Below, in pieces: positions 1 to 7,298 of a stretch of DNA of 12,314 nt. The DNA is from Nitrospira sp. (lineage in GTDB: Bacteria; Nitrospirota; Nitrospiria; Nitrospirales; Nitrospiraceae). Positions within the stretch are counted from its first letter, which is position 1, and every line of letters starts with the position of its first letter. Position numbers and translations under genes: made by a program. The notes under the pieces were generated by a model. The model was not told the origin of the DNA, did not search any database, and saw only the letters and a list, made by a program, of their open reading frames with translations. Where the stretch lies: the NCBI GenBank assembly GCA_015904055.1, contig JABMDE010000018.1:31079-43392 (forward strand), given 5' to 3'.

Positions 1-2
1 TT

Positions 3-953
3 GTAGAGACCAGGGAGGCTATCCGCCGGATTCTTCACGGCCAGGATCGCGACCGGCTGGTGCTGATCGTTGGTCCTTGTTCTATCCATGACGCCGAGGC
101 AGCGTATGAATATGCTCTCAAGTTGAAACCACTCGCAGACAAGTTGCGCGACCGGTTCTTAATCGTCATGCGAACCTATTTTGAGAAGCCTCGGACTACT
201 GTCGGCTGGAAAGGTCTGATCAACGATCCCCACCTGGACGGCACCTGCGACATTGCCACCGGCTTGGAATTGGCCAGGACGATTCTCCTGCGCATCAACC
301 AACTTGGGTTGCCCTGTGCAACAGAACTACTCGACCCAATTAGTCCACAATACATCGCCGATCTGATTAGTTGGAGCGCCATCGGTGCGCGAACGACGGA
401 AAGCCAAACCCACCGCGAATTGGCAAGCGGCGTCTCTATGCCCGTCGGATTCAAGAACGGCACGGAAGGCAGTCTACAGGTCGCCGTCAATGCCATGACA
501 TCGGCCCGCGCCTCCCATCATTTTGTCGGCATCAACGCCGACGGACAAACCGCCATCATTAGAACTATGGGCAACCCCGATCGCCATATCGTGCTGCGAG
601 GCGGAGGCGGGAAAACAAACTACGAAGATGAGCATGTCGCCAAAGCCGAAGCGGCCGTCGCAAGCGAAGGCATCGTTCGCCCTATCATGATTGATTGTTC
701 GCACGACAATTCGCGCAAAGATCACACACGGCAGGGCCTTGTCGCCCGTGACGTGCTCCGACAATTCCGCGACGGGCGCCAGTCCATCATGGGGTTTATG
801 CTTGAAAGCAACCTAAGTCCAGGCAAACAAGCCTGGAAAGAAGGTGTCGCTCTTCAGCACGGCGTCTCCATCACCGATGCCTGTCTCGGCTGGGATGAAA
901 CAGCCGGCCTGCTTACCGAATTGTCCGACATGATCGTGACCAAGCCCGCCTAG
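3..953 (+). CDS. aroG: 3-deoxy-D-arabino-heptulosonate 7-phosphate (DAHP) synthase, class I (AroG/AroF type), 5' end missing
   Basis: This cytoplasmic enzyme condenses phosphoenolpyruvate with erythrose 4-phosphate, the first step of the shikimate pathway to aromatic amino acids. The frame is open from the left edge (VETREAIRRILHG...), so the real start lies outside the window. A GTG at 60 falls inside the conserved core and is not a credible start. Visible class I motifs, in order, are GPCSIHD, EKPRTTVGWKGL, GARTTESQTHRELASG, GFKNGT, DCSHDNS, ESNL and SITDACLGW. These carry the PEP/E4P and metal-binding residues of the E. coli AroF/G/H family. Compared with the roughly 350-residue family, only about 35-50 N-terminal residues are lost. 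That segment holds part of the feedback-inhibition site, so which aromatic amino acid regulates it cannot be judged. It is followed on the same strand by tatD after a repeat-filled gap. The isozyme name is uncertain; the family is not. Confidence 0.95.
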   Translation, partial: VETREAIRRILHGQDRDRLVLIVGPCSIHDAEAAYEYALKLKPLADKLRDRFLIVMRTYFEKPRTTVGWKGLINDPHLDGTCDIATGLELARTILLRINQLGLPCATELLDPISPQYIADLISWSAIGARTTESQTHRELASGVSMPVGFKNGTEGSLQVAVNAMTSARASHHFVGINADGQTAIIRTMGNPDRHIVLRGGGGKTNYEDEHVAKAEAAVASEGIVRPIMIDCSHDNSRKDHTRQGLVARDVLRQFRDGRQSIMGFMLESNLSPGKQAWKEGVALQHGVSITDACLGWDETAGLLTELSDMIVTKPA

Positions 954-961
954 CAGGATAC

Positions 962-1081
962 TGAACTGGTCTGTCTCGTTTATTTGGTGTGTCTTGTTCA
1001 TTTGGTTGAACCAGACTAACCGGATAAGCCAGATGATCCAAATCAACCAGATAAACAAAACAAACCAGACGAACCAGGTAG
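962..1081. repeat. Mirror-symmetric array of degenerate 9-nt units between aroG and tatD
   Basis: The gap is built almost entirely of 9-nt units in strict register. Five units at 962-1006 read in the inverted sense (for example TTATTTGGT, TCATTTGGT). A 3-nt centre, TGA, follows at 1007-1009, then eight units at 1010-1081 in the direct sense (consensus about ACCAGATAA, for example ACCGGATAA and ACCAGACGA). The centre 1003-1013 is a near-perfect palindrome, TGGTTGAACCA. As a transcript the two arms could pair as a long imperfect hairpin. In the left arm, units ending TGGT alternate with units ending TCGT or TTGT, giving a secondary 18-nt period. The last unit contains AGGTAG, which probably serves as the tatD ribosome binding site 7 nt before the ATG. 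Function is unknown; a terminator, an mRNA-stability element or a mobile repeat are all possible. Confidence 0.85.
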
Positions 1082-1087
1082 AGCCGC

Positions 1088-1861
1088 ATGTTGATTGACA
1101 CCCACACCCATTTGGACGACGCCCGCTACAATGACGACCGGGAGGCCATGATTGCGCGCGCGCGCGAAGCCGGGGTTGATGCCTTCATCACAATCGGCTG
1201 CGATCTGTCGACCAGCCAAGCCGCCGTGACGCTCGCCGACCGGCACCCCTTCGTCTATGCCTCGATCGGTGTTCATCCACACGAGGTCAAACACATCAGC
1301 GATAGCTGGTACGGAGAATTCCGCCGTCTTGCCAAAAACAGGAAGGTGGTGGCCTATGGCGAAATCGGCCTGGACTACCACTACAACCATTCCTCGCCTC
1401 ATGAACAGCGTGAGCGATTCCGCGAACAGATTCAGCTCGCGCGTGAGCTGCGGCTGCCTGTGATTATCCATACAAGGGAGGCGCAGGAGGATACGATAAC
1501 GATTTTAAGGGAAGAAGGTGCGTCGGAGATCGGCGGGGTATTCCACTGTTTTTCCGGAGATGCCTGGCTGGCAAAAGACGCACTGGAACTGGGGTTCTAC
1601 TTGTCTTTCTCGGGGATTCTGACCTTTCAGAACGCGACGATGCTGCGTGAGATTGCGAAGACCGTCCCTCTGGATCGGCTCTTAATTGAAACCGACTGCC
1701 CCTACCTCACCCCCGCGCCTCATCGAGGGAAACGAAACGAGCCGGCCTTTGTGTCTTTTGTCGCCCAACAACTGGCAACTATTCATGGACCAGCACTGTC
1801 TCTCCAGCAGATCGAGCGCGCCACGACCGAGAACGCCAAGCGGCTGTTCAGAATCGCTTGA
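1088..1861 (+). CDS. tatD: TatD family metal-dependent hydrolase (putative 3'-5' DNase)
   Basis: TatD proteins are cytoplasmic TIM-barrel metallohydrolases of the amidohydrolase superfamily. Characterised members act as 3'-5' exonucleases on DNA, with proposed roles in repair or nucleic-acid turnover. The 257-residue length is typical. The metal ligands are visible: HTH at residues 6-8, Glu in GEIGLDYHY (E92), His in IIHTREA (H128), His in VFHCFSGD (H153) and Asp in ETDCPYL (D203). The family C-terminal signature CPYLTPAPHRGKRNEP is intact. The ATG at 1088 is preceded by AGGTAGAG, contributed by the last unit of the upstream 9-nt array. The gene is co-directional with aroG. Its 3' end overlaps the convergent NYN gene by about 14 nt if that gene's frameshift is corrected. 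Specificity within the TatD/YcfH/YjjV group cannot be assigned from sequence alone. Confidence 0.95.
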   Translation: MLIDTHTHLDDARYNDDREAMIARAREAGVDAFITIGCDLSTSQAAVTLADRHPFVYASIGVHPHEVKHISDSWYGEFRRLAKNRKVVAYGEIGLDYHYNHSSPHEQRERFREQIQLARELRLPVIIHTREAQEDTITILREEGASEIGGVFHCFSGDAWLAKDALELGFYLSFSGILTFQNATMLREIAKTVPLDRLLIETDCPYLTPAPHRGKRNEPAFVSFVAQQLATIHGPALSLQQIERATTENAKRLFRIA

Positions 1862-2364
1862 GCTGCCTCGCTCTCTGACGAAGAGCTTTGGGTAGTTTTC
1901 GAGGATTGCCCTTCTTCTTTGGGTCGCGTGGAGCAGCTGCTTCCTCCTGCACATCCAACTCTTTGTGTGCGAGCGCTCCGGCGCGGGACAACCCGGAGCT
2001 TCACTGAAAATTCCTGCGCGCCAATTACCATTGCGCCAGACACCCGCGCCGACCTCGCCACTTCCTGATCGGAACTCACCACCGCGCAGTCAGCCCCATA
2101 CTCCCGGGCCAACCGCTGAATCACTTGATCTGCACGCTCTCCACGTTTTGAATAAATAACTTCCACACCGGCCCGATGTTCGCGTCCTTCCATCGACTGC
2201 CCCTGCTGCCATCCATCAAAGACCACGGTGATGGGGTGATTCTTCCGATGGCGATAGGCAGCCAACTCTCGCAGCAGCGATTCGCGCGCCGACTCAATGT
2301 GGCCAGAGAGTGCTCCGAGACGGCCCAGCACATTGTATCCGTCAATAATGAGATGTATCGACAT
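1848..2364 (-). CDS. NYN-domain (YacP-like) PIN-fold putative ribonuclease, apparently frameshifted near the C-terminus
   Basis: The N-terminal 120 residues form a YacP/NYN domain, a PIN-like nuclease fold of the type found in the B. subtilis RNA-processing protein Rae1 (YacP). Acidic residues sit where the family needs them: IIDGYN (D8), TVVFDGW (D50), RADQVIQR (D79) and VVSSDQEVA (D99). I chose the ATG at 2364 (MSIHLIIDGYN). A GTG nine bases upstream is possible, and neither has a strong Shine-Dalgarno. In the plain frame the protein runs to a stop at 1783 with an atypical Ser/Arg/Cys-rich tail that overlaps tatD by 79 nt. Moving one base forward near 1985-2000 gives instead a lysine/arginine-rich tail, including PRDPKKKGNPRKLPKAL, typical of the family, and a stop at 1848-1850. 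The coordinates given use that corrected end. This could be a true mutation, a sequence error or, less likely, recoding. The gene is convergent with tatD and divergent from the amidase. Confidence 0.8.
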
Positions 2365-2373
2365 CGCGCTCAC

Positions 2374-2497
2374 GCTATCGCGGACCGGAACATCCTGTCA
2401 ACGCAGCCCCTGTGATCGGCCAACCGATAGAATCCCTTGACAAGACACATGACATCTGAGAATAGATTCATGTCTGCCTATTCTACAGTTGAGATCC
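2374..2497. promoter_or_regulatory. Divergent intergenic region with a candidate promoter for the amidase gene
   Basis: This gap separates the minus-strand NYN gene from the plus-strand amidase. It contains a perfect -35-like TTGACA at 2437-2442. An 18-nt spacer leads to AATAGA (2461-2466), which is only a moderate -10 match. Just upstream, ATCGG and CCGAT (2415-2419 and 2424-2428) form a short perfect inverted repeat around CCAA. GACAT and ATGTC also flank the presumed -10 region. These are weak candidates for operator or structural elements. No clear promoter was found for the NYN gene in the opposite direction. Confidence 0.4.
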
Positions 2498-3763
2498 ATG
2501 CCTAGACGTCCCCGACAACGAATTCTCTCGATAGCGCTCACAGCCTTGATCTTGTGCGGATTTTTCTCGGCCTTGATTCCCGCCATCTGGGCTGCGCCGC
2601 TGGCCGATCAAGAGCAGCGTTCACGCACAGCAAAATCTTCTAAGCCATCGAAACTCAACGCGACAACTGCCTCACTCGCCCCCGTTGTCGTCCACGACTT
2701 CCGCATTCTGACGAGTCCGGAAAAAACCCGACTCGTCCTGGATCTGGACCGCTATGCCAAGGCGATTGAACGACGGGCAAAGAGCCCCGGTCGCGTCATT
2801 CTCATCCTCACGAACACATCACTGAGCCACGCGGCACAGCTTAAAGCGAGCAACGGCACCCTGCCGTCTGCTTTCACCGTCACACAAGCAACGTCACAGA
2901 CCGTTGCACTTTCGCTTCAGACCGACTCACTTCGAACCTATAAACAATATACACTCGTCAATCCTCCGCGCCTGGTTGTCGATATCACGCGTCCGTCCGA
3001 GCAGAACCCGCTTTCGAGCATCGAGGCACAGCGCCCCGTTCCATCTTCAAGCTTTCCGTCGGTCCAACCTGCCGCACCGCCAACGAAGGGCTATACCACC
3101 ATCGTCATCGACCCAGGCCATGGAGGGAAGGACTCCGGTGCAGTCGGTCTGCGTCAGACAGAAGAGAAAGACATCACGCTCAAAGTCGGATTGCAGCTCA
3201 AAGAACTGTTGAGCAAACAACCGGGAGTCCGCGTGCTCATGACGCGGGACCGCGACGTCTTCATCGAGTTGGAAGAGCGGGCAAAATACGCGAACAGCCA
3301 CGATGCCGACCTGTTCGTGTCGGTCCATGTCAATTCACATCCTTCACGCTCCGTCAAAGGCATTGAGATCTATCACTTCGGCGAAGCCAAGGACCAGCGA
3401 GCGCTTGAAGTGGCTGCCCGTGAAAACGGCACCCCTCTCAGCAGCACCGGTATCGGGTGGGAGTATCTGGTTGCCGATCTGCTGACGACAAAGAAAATTG
3501 AAGCGTCGCTCGAACTGGCCTGGACCGCAAAAGAAGCCATGATCACTCACATGAATGGACAATACGCCATCAATGACCACGGCGTGAAAACGGCTCCGTT
3601 TTACGTGCTCCGTTTTACCAGCATGCCGAGCATACTGGCTGAAATCGCCTATATTTCCAACCCCAACGAAGAAGACTTGCTCAGAAAACCGGCGTTCGTC
3701 AGAGACGTTGCGCAGTCGCTCTTCAAGGGCATCAGTGCATTTCTCGCCAATAACCGGATGTAA
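2498..3763 (+). CDS. amiC: Periplasmic N-acetylmuramoyl-L-alanine amidase with AMIN and Amidase_3 domains (AmiC type)
   Basis: The enzyme cleaves the amide bond between N-acetylmuramic acid and the stem peptide of peptidoglycan, usually at the division septum. A hydrophobic N-terminal segment (ILSIALTALILCGFFSALIPAIWA) preceded by arginines acts as a signal peptide. An AMIN domain follows (about residues 65-170; VVVHDFRI...RLVVDITRP), then a proline/serine linker and the zinc-dependent Amidase_3 domain. Zinc ligands and catalytic residues are visible: IDPGHGGKDSGAVG, the Glu in QTEEKD, SVHVNSH, and the catalytic Glu in SILAEIAYISNPNEE. Length, about 421 residues, fits AmiC-like enzymes. I chose the ATG at 2498. 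An in-frame TTG at 2489 adds three residues and has no better ribosome binding site. A TTGACA element lies about 60 nt upstream. truA follows after 11 nt, suggesting co-transcription. The AmiC name is by domain architecture, not proven orthology. Confidence 0.92.
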   Translation: MPRRPRQRILSIALTALILCGFFSALIPAIWAAPLADQEQRSRTAKSSKPSKLNATTASLAPVVVHDFRILTSPEKTRLVLDLDRYAKAIERRAKSPGRVILILTNTSLSHAAQLKASNGTLPSAFTVTQATSQTVALSLQTDSLRTYKQYTLVNPPRLVVDITRPSEQNPLSSIEAQRPVPSSSFPSVQPAAPPTKGYTTIVIDPGHGGKDSGAVGLRQTEEKDITLKVGLQLKELLSKQPGVRVLMTRDRDVFIELEERAKYANSHDADLFVSVHVNSHPSRSVKGIEIYHFGEAKDQRALEVAARENGTPLSSTGIGWEYLVADLLTTKKIEASLELAWTAKEAMITHMNGQYAINDHGVKTAPFYVLRFTSMPSILAEIAYISNPNEEDLLRKPAFVRDVAQSLFKGISAFLANNRM

Positions 3764-3774
3764 GCCTTAACAAC

Positions 3775-4512
3775 GTGCCTACCATCAAACTCATCCTTGA
3801 ATATGACGGGACTGCCTACGCAGGCTGGCAGCGCCAGCCTGACCAGCCTACGATTCAGGAAACGATCGAAACTGCGATCGAAGGCGTGACGCAAACAAAA
3901 GTCCCGGTGATAGGCGCCGGACGCACCGATGCGGGCGTCCATGCTATTGGCCAGACAGTGAGCTTTCGCATCGACCGAGCCATGACGCCCTATGAATGGA
4001 CCAGGGCGCTTAATGCGCATCTACCAGACACCGTCGTCGTCCGATCGGCCGCTATCATGCCCGACGAGTTCCACGCCAGGCATTCTGCAAAAGGCAAACT
4101 GTATGAATACCGCCTGCTCAATCGAGGGGAACGTCCGGCTGTAGACCGACACTATTGTTGGCATCTCCATAAGCCGCTGGACGACGTCGCCATGAATCGG
4201 GCGGGAGCGGCGCTGACCGGCTCACACGACTTCTCGTCATTCCAAACGCAGCCGACGGAAAACGACAATCCCATCTGTCACCTTCAGTATCTCACCGTTT
4301 TTCGCGAGGGGGATCGATTACGCATCGAAACCTATGCCGACCGATTCCTCAAGCAAATGGTACGCTCGATCGTCGGGACTTTAGTTGAAGTCGGCCAGGG
4401 TAAACGGCCACCGGAGAGTCTCACCACTATCCTCAATGCGCGCGATCGTTCAGCAGCCGGGAAAACTGCCCCGCCACAGGGACTGTTTTTAGTACGCGTC
4501 GATTATGAGTAA
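3775..4512 (+). CDS. truA: tRNA pseudouridine(38-40) synthase TruA
   Basis: TruA isomerises uridines 38, 39 and 40 in the anticodon stem-loop of tRNAs to pseudouridine, helping reading-frame maintenance. The 245-residue protein starts with GTG (MPTIKLILEYDGTAYAGWQ). No other in-frame start fits, because the conserved N-terminus begins immediately. The catalytic aspartate lies in GAGRTDAGVHA (D52). The family segments KGKLYEYRL, GSHDFSSFQ and FLKQMVRSIVGTLVEVGQG are intact. There is no clear Shine-Dalgarno in the 11-nt gap after the amidase stop, which suggests translational coupling. It is convergent with the pepM fusion gene, leaving only 19 nt between the stop codons and no recognisable terminator hairpin. 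Confidence 0.96.
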   Translation: MPTIKLILEYDGTAYAGWQRQPDQPTIQETIETAIEGVTQTKVPVIGAGRTDAGVHAIGQTVSFRIDRAMTPYEWTRALNAHLPDTVVVRSAAIMPDEFHARHSAKGKLYEYRLLNRGERPAVDRHYCWHLHKPLDDVAMNRAGAALTGSHDFSSFQTQPTENDNPICHLQYLTVFREGDRLRIETYADRFLKQMVRSIVGTLVEVGQGKRPPESLTTILNARDRSAAGKTAPPQGLFLVRVDYE

Positions 4513-4531
4513 GTAGCAAGAGGAATGAAGA

Positions 4532-6166
4532 TCAAAAGTTTCCAGCCTGAATCACATCATCGAGGCTGTTAATGTCGAGCCAGTGCCCGACTGTATACAG
4601 GACTCGAATCGGATACTGACGCTTCAGTAATTCTTGTAACAGATGAGGAATGCCGGCTTTGCGATTGGCTGAGCTGGCCAGGAGCGCAGGAAGGATTGTC
4701 TGCAGCTGGAAGGTTCCAGCAGGAGAGACCTTGAGAAATCCCATCCAGACTCCATGGGTACGTTCTCCTGACACCATATTTCCCAACTGCTTGAGATAGA
4801 TCTTTGTGTTAAAGGCTTTCTTCGAGTTCGGCAGAGAACATTCGGCAAATCCCCCCAGACGGGCATAACTACTCTGGTTCTGCCAATCGCTATCCACAAA
4901 GATCACAAAGTCCTCTTTCTCCTGGCAGAGGGCCTGAGGAATGTACTTATTGAACAACACATCACCATAGGAAACAATCAGATCTTTGGCCTGGCCCTTC
5001 TGTGCACAAAGGGCTTTGTGAAGTGAATCGAGCTCGCCGGTTTCCGCAAACGCATCATTGTCGAGATATGCCAGATTCGGCAGCGTCACCGCCTCCTTCT
5101 TATATCCCCGGACGACCGTGATATCCTTGATTCCCACGGCGTTATACGCATCGACGATATGGGAAAGGATCGGCACCCCTTGAATTTTCACCATGGTCTT
5201 GGGCTGATGCTCAGTCAGTTCCCGGAGTTCTTCACCGCGAGACGCGGCCAACACGATCGCGCTGGTGTTTTCTACGCCTCGGGGAAGATACCGGTCTTCG
5301 GCATCTTGCAGCTCCGCGGCATTTTGCAGGCGGAAGACTTCCGACACCGGCGCGACCTTGTCTTCGATCGAGAGCAGATGCTCCTGCTCCTTCAAAGTCC
5401 GTGCAGTTTTTTGCATCGCAACCACGGCCGTCCGTAACATGTGATTCGCCCAAATCACCATCGAAAATCCATGCTGCCGAAACACATCGGTCGGCGTGGC
5501 GTAATACTTCGTTGGAACAATCACGACGGGGCATCGATTTCCCCATTCCTGTTTGAACGAAAGAATTTCATCCGGCACTGCAAGCGCGCTATGAATCAGA
5601 ATGCCGTCTGCGCCTGCCTGACGATAGGCCTCGGCCCTGCGCAAGGCTTCTGCCAATCCCCACCCACAAATGAAGGCTTCCACTCTGGCAATAACACAAA
5701 AGTCCGGATCGGTCTGGGCATCCTTACCAGCCTTGATCTTCCCGCAGAACTCTTGCATATCCGCCATAGGCTGGGCATCACCCTTGATGAAACTATTGGT
5801 CTTTGGAAAGAGCTTGTCCTCGATGCAGACTGCAGCGATCTGGCGTTGTTCCAGCTTGCGGACGAGCCGCTGCATGTTATTGAAGTTGCCGTATCCCGTG
5901 TCGCCATCCAGGAGAATGGGGACCGTCGTCGCATCGGACATGAATTCAAGATTTTCCAGCACCTGAGTCCAACTGGCCTCATTATTGTCACGCACTCCGA
6001 ATTGGGCTGAGATCGACAGGCCGCTGGCCCAAATGCCTTTGAATCCGGCTTCTTGAACGATCTTCGCGCTGAGCCCGTTATGCGCTTCACAAATGAATTC
6101 CAGCTGCTCCGACAAGAGGAGCTTCTTAAATTGGCTTGACCGTGTGCCGCCTGGAGTTGAACTCAT
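4532..6166 (-). CDS. pepM: Bifunctional phosphoenolpyruvate phosphomutase / nucleotidyltransferase fusion
   Basis: PEP mutase rearranges phosphoenolpyruvate to phosphonopyruvate, forming the C-P bond that starts nearly all known phosphonate biosynthesis. Residues about 10-290 are the isocitrate-lyase-like barrel. [10 protein letters not shown] (metal-binding acids) and [10 protein letters not shown] (residues 116-125) match the EDKxxxxxNS signature that separates true PepM from isocitrate lyases and phosphonopyruvate hydrolases. From residue 301 a sugar-phosphate nucleotidyltransferase domain begins, with [21 protein letters not shown] (D402) and [12 protein letters not shown]. Fused or neighbouring NTPases of the PntC type are known to activate 2-aminoethylphosphonate as the CMP derivative, so CTP-dependent activation of a phosphonate headgroup is plausible. 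The glycine-rich nucleotide loop is atypical ([13 protein letters not shown]). A good Shine-Dalgarno, AAGGAAGGGA, sits 4-5 nt before the ATG. No phosphonopyruvate decarboxylase or aminotransferase is in the window. The first 215 codons are duplicated upstream. Confidence 0.93.
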   Translation of the reverse strand: MSSTPGGTRSSQFKKLLLSEQLEFICEAHNGLSAKIVQEAGFKGIWASGLSISAQFGVRDNNEASWTQVLENLEFMSDATTVPILLDGDTGYGNFNNMQRLVRKLEQRQIAAVCIEDKLFPKTNSFIKGDAQPMADMQEFCGKIKAGKDAQTDPDFCVIARVEAFICGWGLAEALRRAEAYRQAGADGILIHSALAVPDEILSFKQEWGNRCPVVIVPTKYYATPTDVFRQHGFSMVIWANHMLRTAVVAMQKTARTLKEQEHLLSIEDKVAPVSEVFRLQNAAELQDAEDRYLPRGVENTSAIVLAASRGEELRELTEHQPKTMVKIQGVPILSHIVDAYNAVGIKDITVVRGYKKEAVTLPNLAYLDNDAFAETGELDSLHKALCAQKGQAKDLIVSYGDVLFNKYIPQALCQEKEDFVIFVDSDWQNQSSYARLGGFAECSLPNSKKAFNTKIYLKQLGNMVSGERTHGVWMGFLKVSPAGTFQLQTILPALLASSANRKAGIPHLLQELLKRQYPIRVLYTVGHWLDINSLDDVIQAGNF

Positions 6167-6409
6167 GGATTCCCTTCCTTGCTCCTACTCAAACGACTTC
6201 GATGGATACTGCTGTGGATGCCGAGTTGCGTCAAAGAATACCCTATTTTCCCTGAGAAATCTTCCTACAGCCATAGACTATTTTTCCAAGCTCTCAGCCT
6301 GCGACCACAACAGACCCTCTCAAAACAAGCTGTTCAGAATGCAGACAAATATTGGGGAAAACCGATAGTAGCAACACACCTGTTGCTCTGACATCCCGGA
6401 CCAGGCCAT
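5521..6409. repeat. Tandem duplication, unit 1 (889 bp): pepM leader plus codons 1-215 of the intact gene
   Basis: This segment covers the 5' part of the intact pepM fusion gene and 243 nt of its upstream leader. It is followed directly by a second copy at a constant 889-nt offset (5521 matches 6410; the start codons 6166 and 7055 match). In the coding part I count about 27 mismatches in 646 nt, roughly 96% identity. The leader part is clearly more diverged, with small indels. The inner breakpoint falls inside codon 215-216 of pepM. The junction shows at most a few bases of microhomology and no insertion sequence. Confidence 0.93.
6167..6293 (-). promoter_or_regulatory. Leader/promoter region of intact pepM with a block conserved in the duplicate
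   Basis: The region carries the pepM Shine-Dalgarno (6171-6180). It also carries a stretch, 6232-6284, that is about 90% identical to 7121-7173 in the other duplication unit, while flanking leader sequence is noticeably less similar. The conserved block includes GGGTATTCTTTG and ATAGTCTATG on the minus strand, which could hold a -10 element. No convincing -35 partner was identified. Whether it is a promoter or a 5'-UTR element is undecided. Confidence 0.4.
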
Positions 6410-7055
6410 TCACGACGGGGCATCGATTTCCCCATTCCTGTTTGAACGAAAGAATTTCATCCGGCACTGCAAGCGCGCTATGAATCAGGATGCCGTCTGC
6501 GCCTGCCTGACGATAGGCCTCGGCCCTGCGCAAGGCTTCTGCCAATCCCCACCCACAAATGAAGGCTTCCACTCTGGCAATGATACAAAAGTCCGGATCG
6601 GTCTGGGCATCCTTACCAGCCTTGATCTTCCCACAGAACTCTTGCATGTCCGCCATAGGCTGGGCATCACCCTTGATGAAACTATTGGTCTTGGGGAAGA
6701 GCTTGTCCTCGATGCAGACTGCAGCGATCTGGCGTTGTTCCAGCTTGCGGACGAGCCGCTGCATGTTATTGAAGTTGCCGTATCCGGTGTCGCCATCCAG
6801 GAGAATGGGGATCGTCGTCGCATCGGACATAAATTCCAGATTTTCAAGAACCTGAGTCCAACTGGCCTCATTATTATCACGCACTCCGAATTGGGCTGAG
6901 ATCGACAGGCCGCTGCCCCAAATGCCTTTGAAGCCGGCTTCTTGAACGATCTTTGCACTGAGTCCGTTATGCGCTTCACAAATGAATTCCAGCTGCTCCG
7001 ACAAGAGAAGCTTCTTAAATTGGCTCGATCGTGTGACACCTGGCGTTACACTCAT
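6294..7055 (-). pseudogene. Truncated duplicate of the PEP mutase gene (5' fragment, 215 codons plus a 38-codon readthrough tail)
   Basis: Residues 1-215 are nearly identical to the intact PepM fusion downstream. The visible changes are S3V, G7V, A48G and two Val-to-Ile changes. At the duplication junction (6410/6411) the frame leaves pepM after CPVV. It then reads 38 unrelated residues encoded by the duplicated leader before a stop at 6294. [10 protein letters not shown] and DGDTGYGN remain, but the last strands of the barrel (family length about 280-290 residues) and the whole nucleotidyltransferase are missing. A folded, active mutase is therefore unlikely. The start ATG keeps its Shine-Dalgarno (7060-7069) and the open frame has no internal stop. 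The fragment may still be transcribed into the intact gene. It lies 127 nt upstream of intact pepM. A short functional protein cannot be excluded, because most differences between the copies are synonymous. Confidence 0.85.
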
Positions 7056-7298
7056 TGATTCCCTTCCTTGCTCCTACCGAAACGACTTCGATGGATACGG
7101 CTGTGGATACCGGGCTGCCGCAAAGAATACCCTATTTCCCCGGAGAAATCTTCCTGCTGTCATAGACTATTTTAAAGCCCCCAGCTGTGCGACAACGGAA
7201 GTGCCTCTCAAAACGAGCTATTCCGAAGACAGGCAGATATTCGCGAAAACGGGTGGTAGTAGCACGCCCGTTGATCTGACGTGCCGGATCAGGCATGA
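6410..7298. repeat. Tandem duplication, unit 2 (889 bp): upstream copy of pepM leader and 5' coding segment
   Basis: This is the partner of 5521-6409 at an 889-nt offset. The left end (CACGACGGGGCATCG at 6411) matches 5522 exactly. Similarity runs through the truncated pepM and 243 nt of leader and fades at about 7298 (CCGGATCAGGCA against CCGGACCAGGCC at the end of unit 1). Identity is highest at the 3' end of the gene segment and falls towards the leader. Confidence 0.92.

Noticed and set aside
813..1107. Minus-strand open frames across the aroG-tatD gap encoding a three-residue periodic peptide rich in W, L and I
   Set aside because: They are a translation of the 9-nt array (9 is a multiple of 3) and extend into aroG or tatD antisense. 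No start signal or homology was recognised.
1153..1166. Alternating GC run (possible Z-DNA or slippage tract) early in tatD
   Set aside because: It encodes the Ala-Arg-Ala-Arg part of a normal TatD helix and is short. No frame disruption follows.
4513..4531. Possible bidirectional terminator between truA and pepM
   Set aside because: The 19-nt gap has no GC-rich stem with a flanking T-run on either strand.
5441..6010. Long plus-strand open frames (up to 189 codons) opposite pepM, with similar ones at 6480-6899
   Set aside because: They are antisense shadows of the pepM reading frame and appear in both duplicated copies for that reason. No protein family or ribosome binding site is recognisable.
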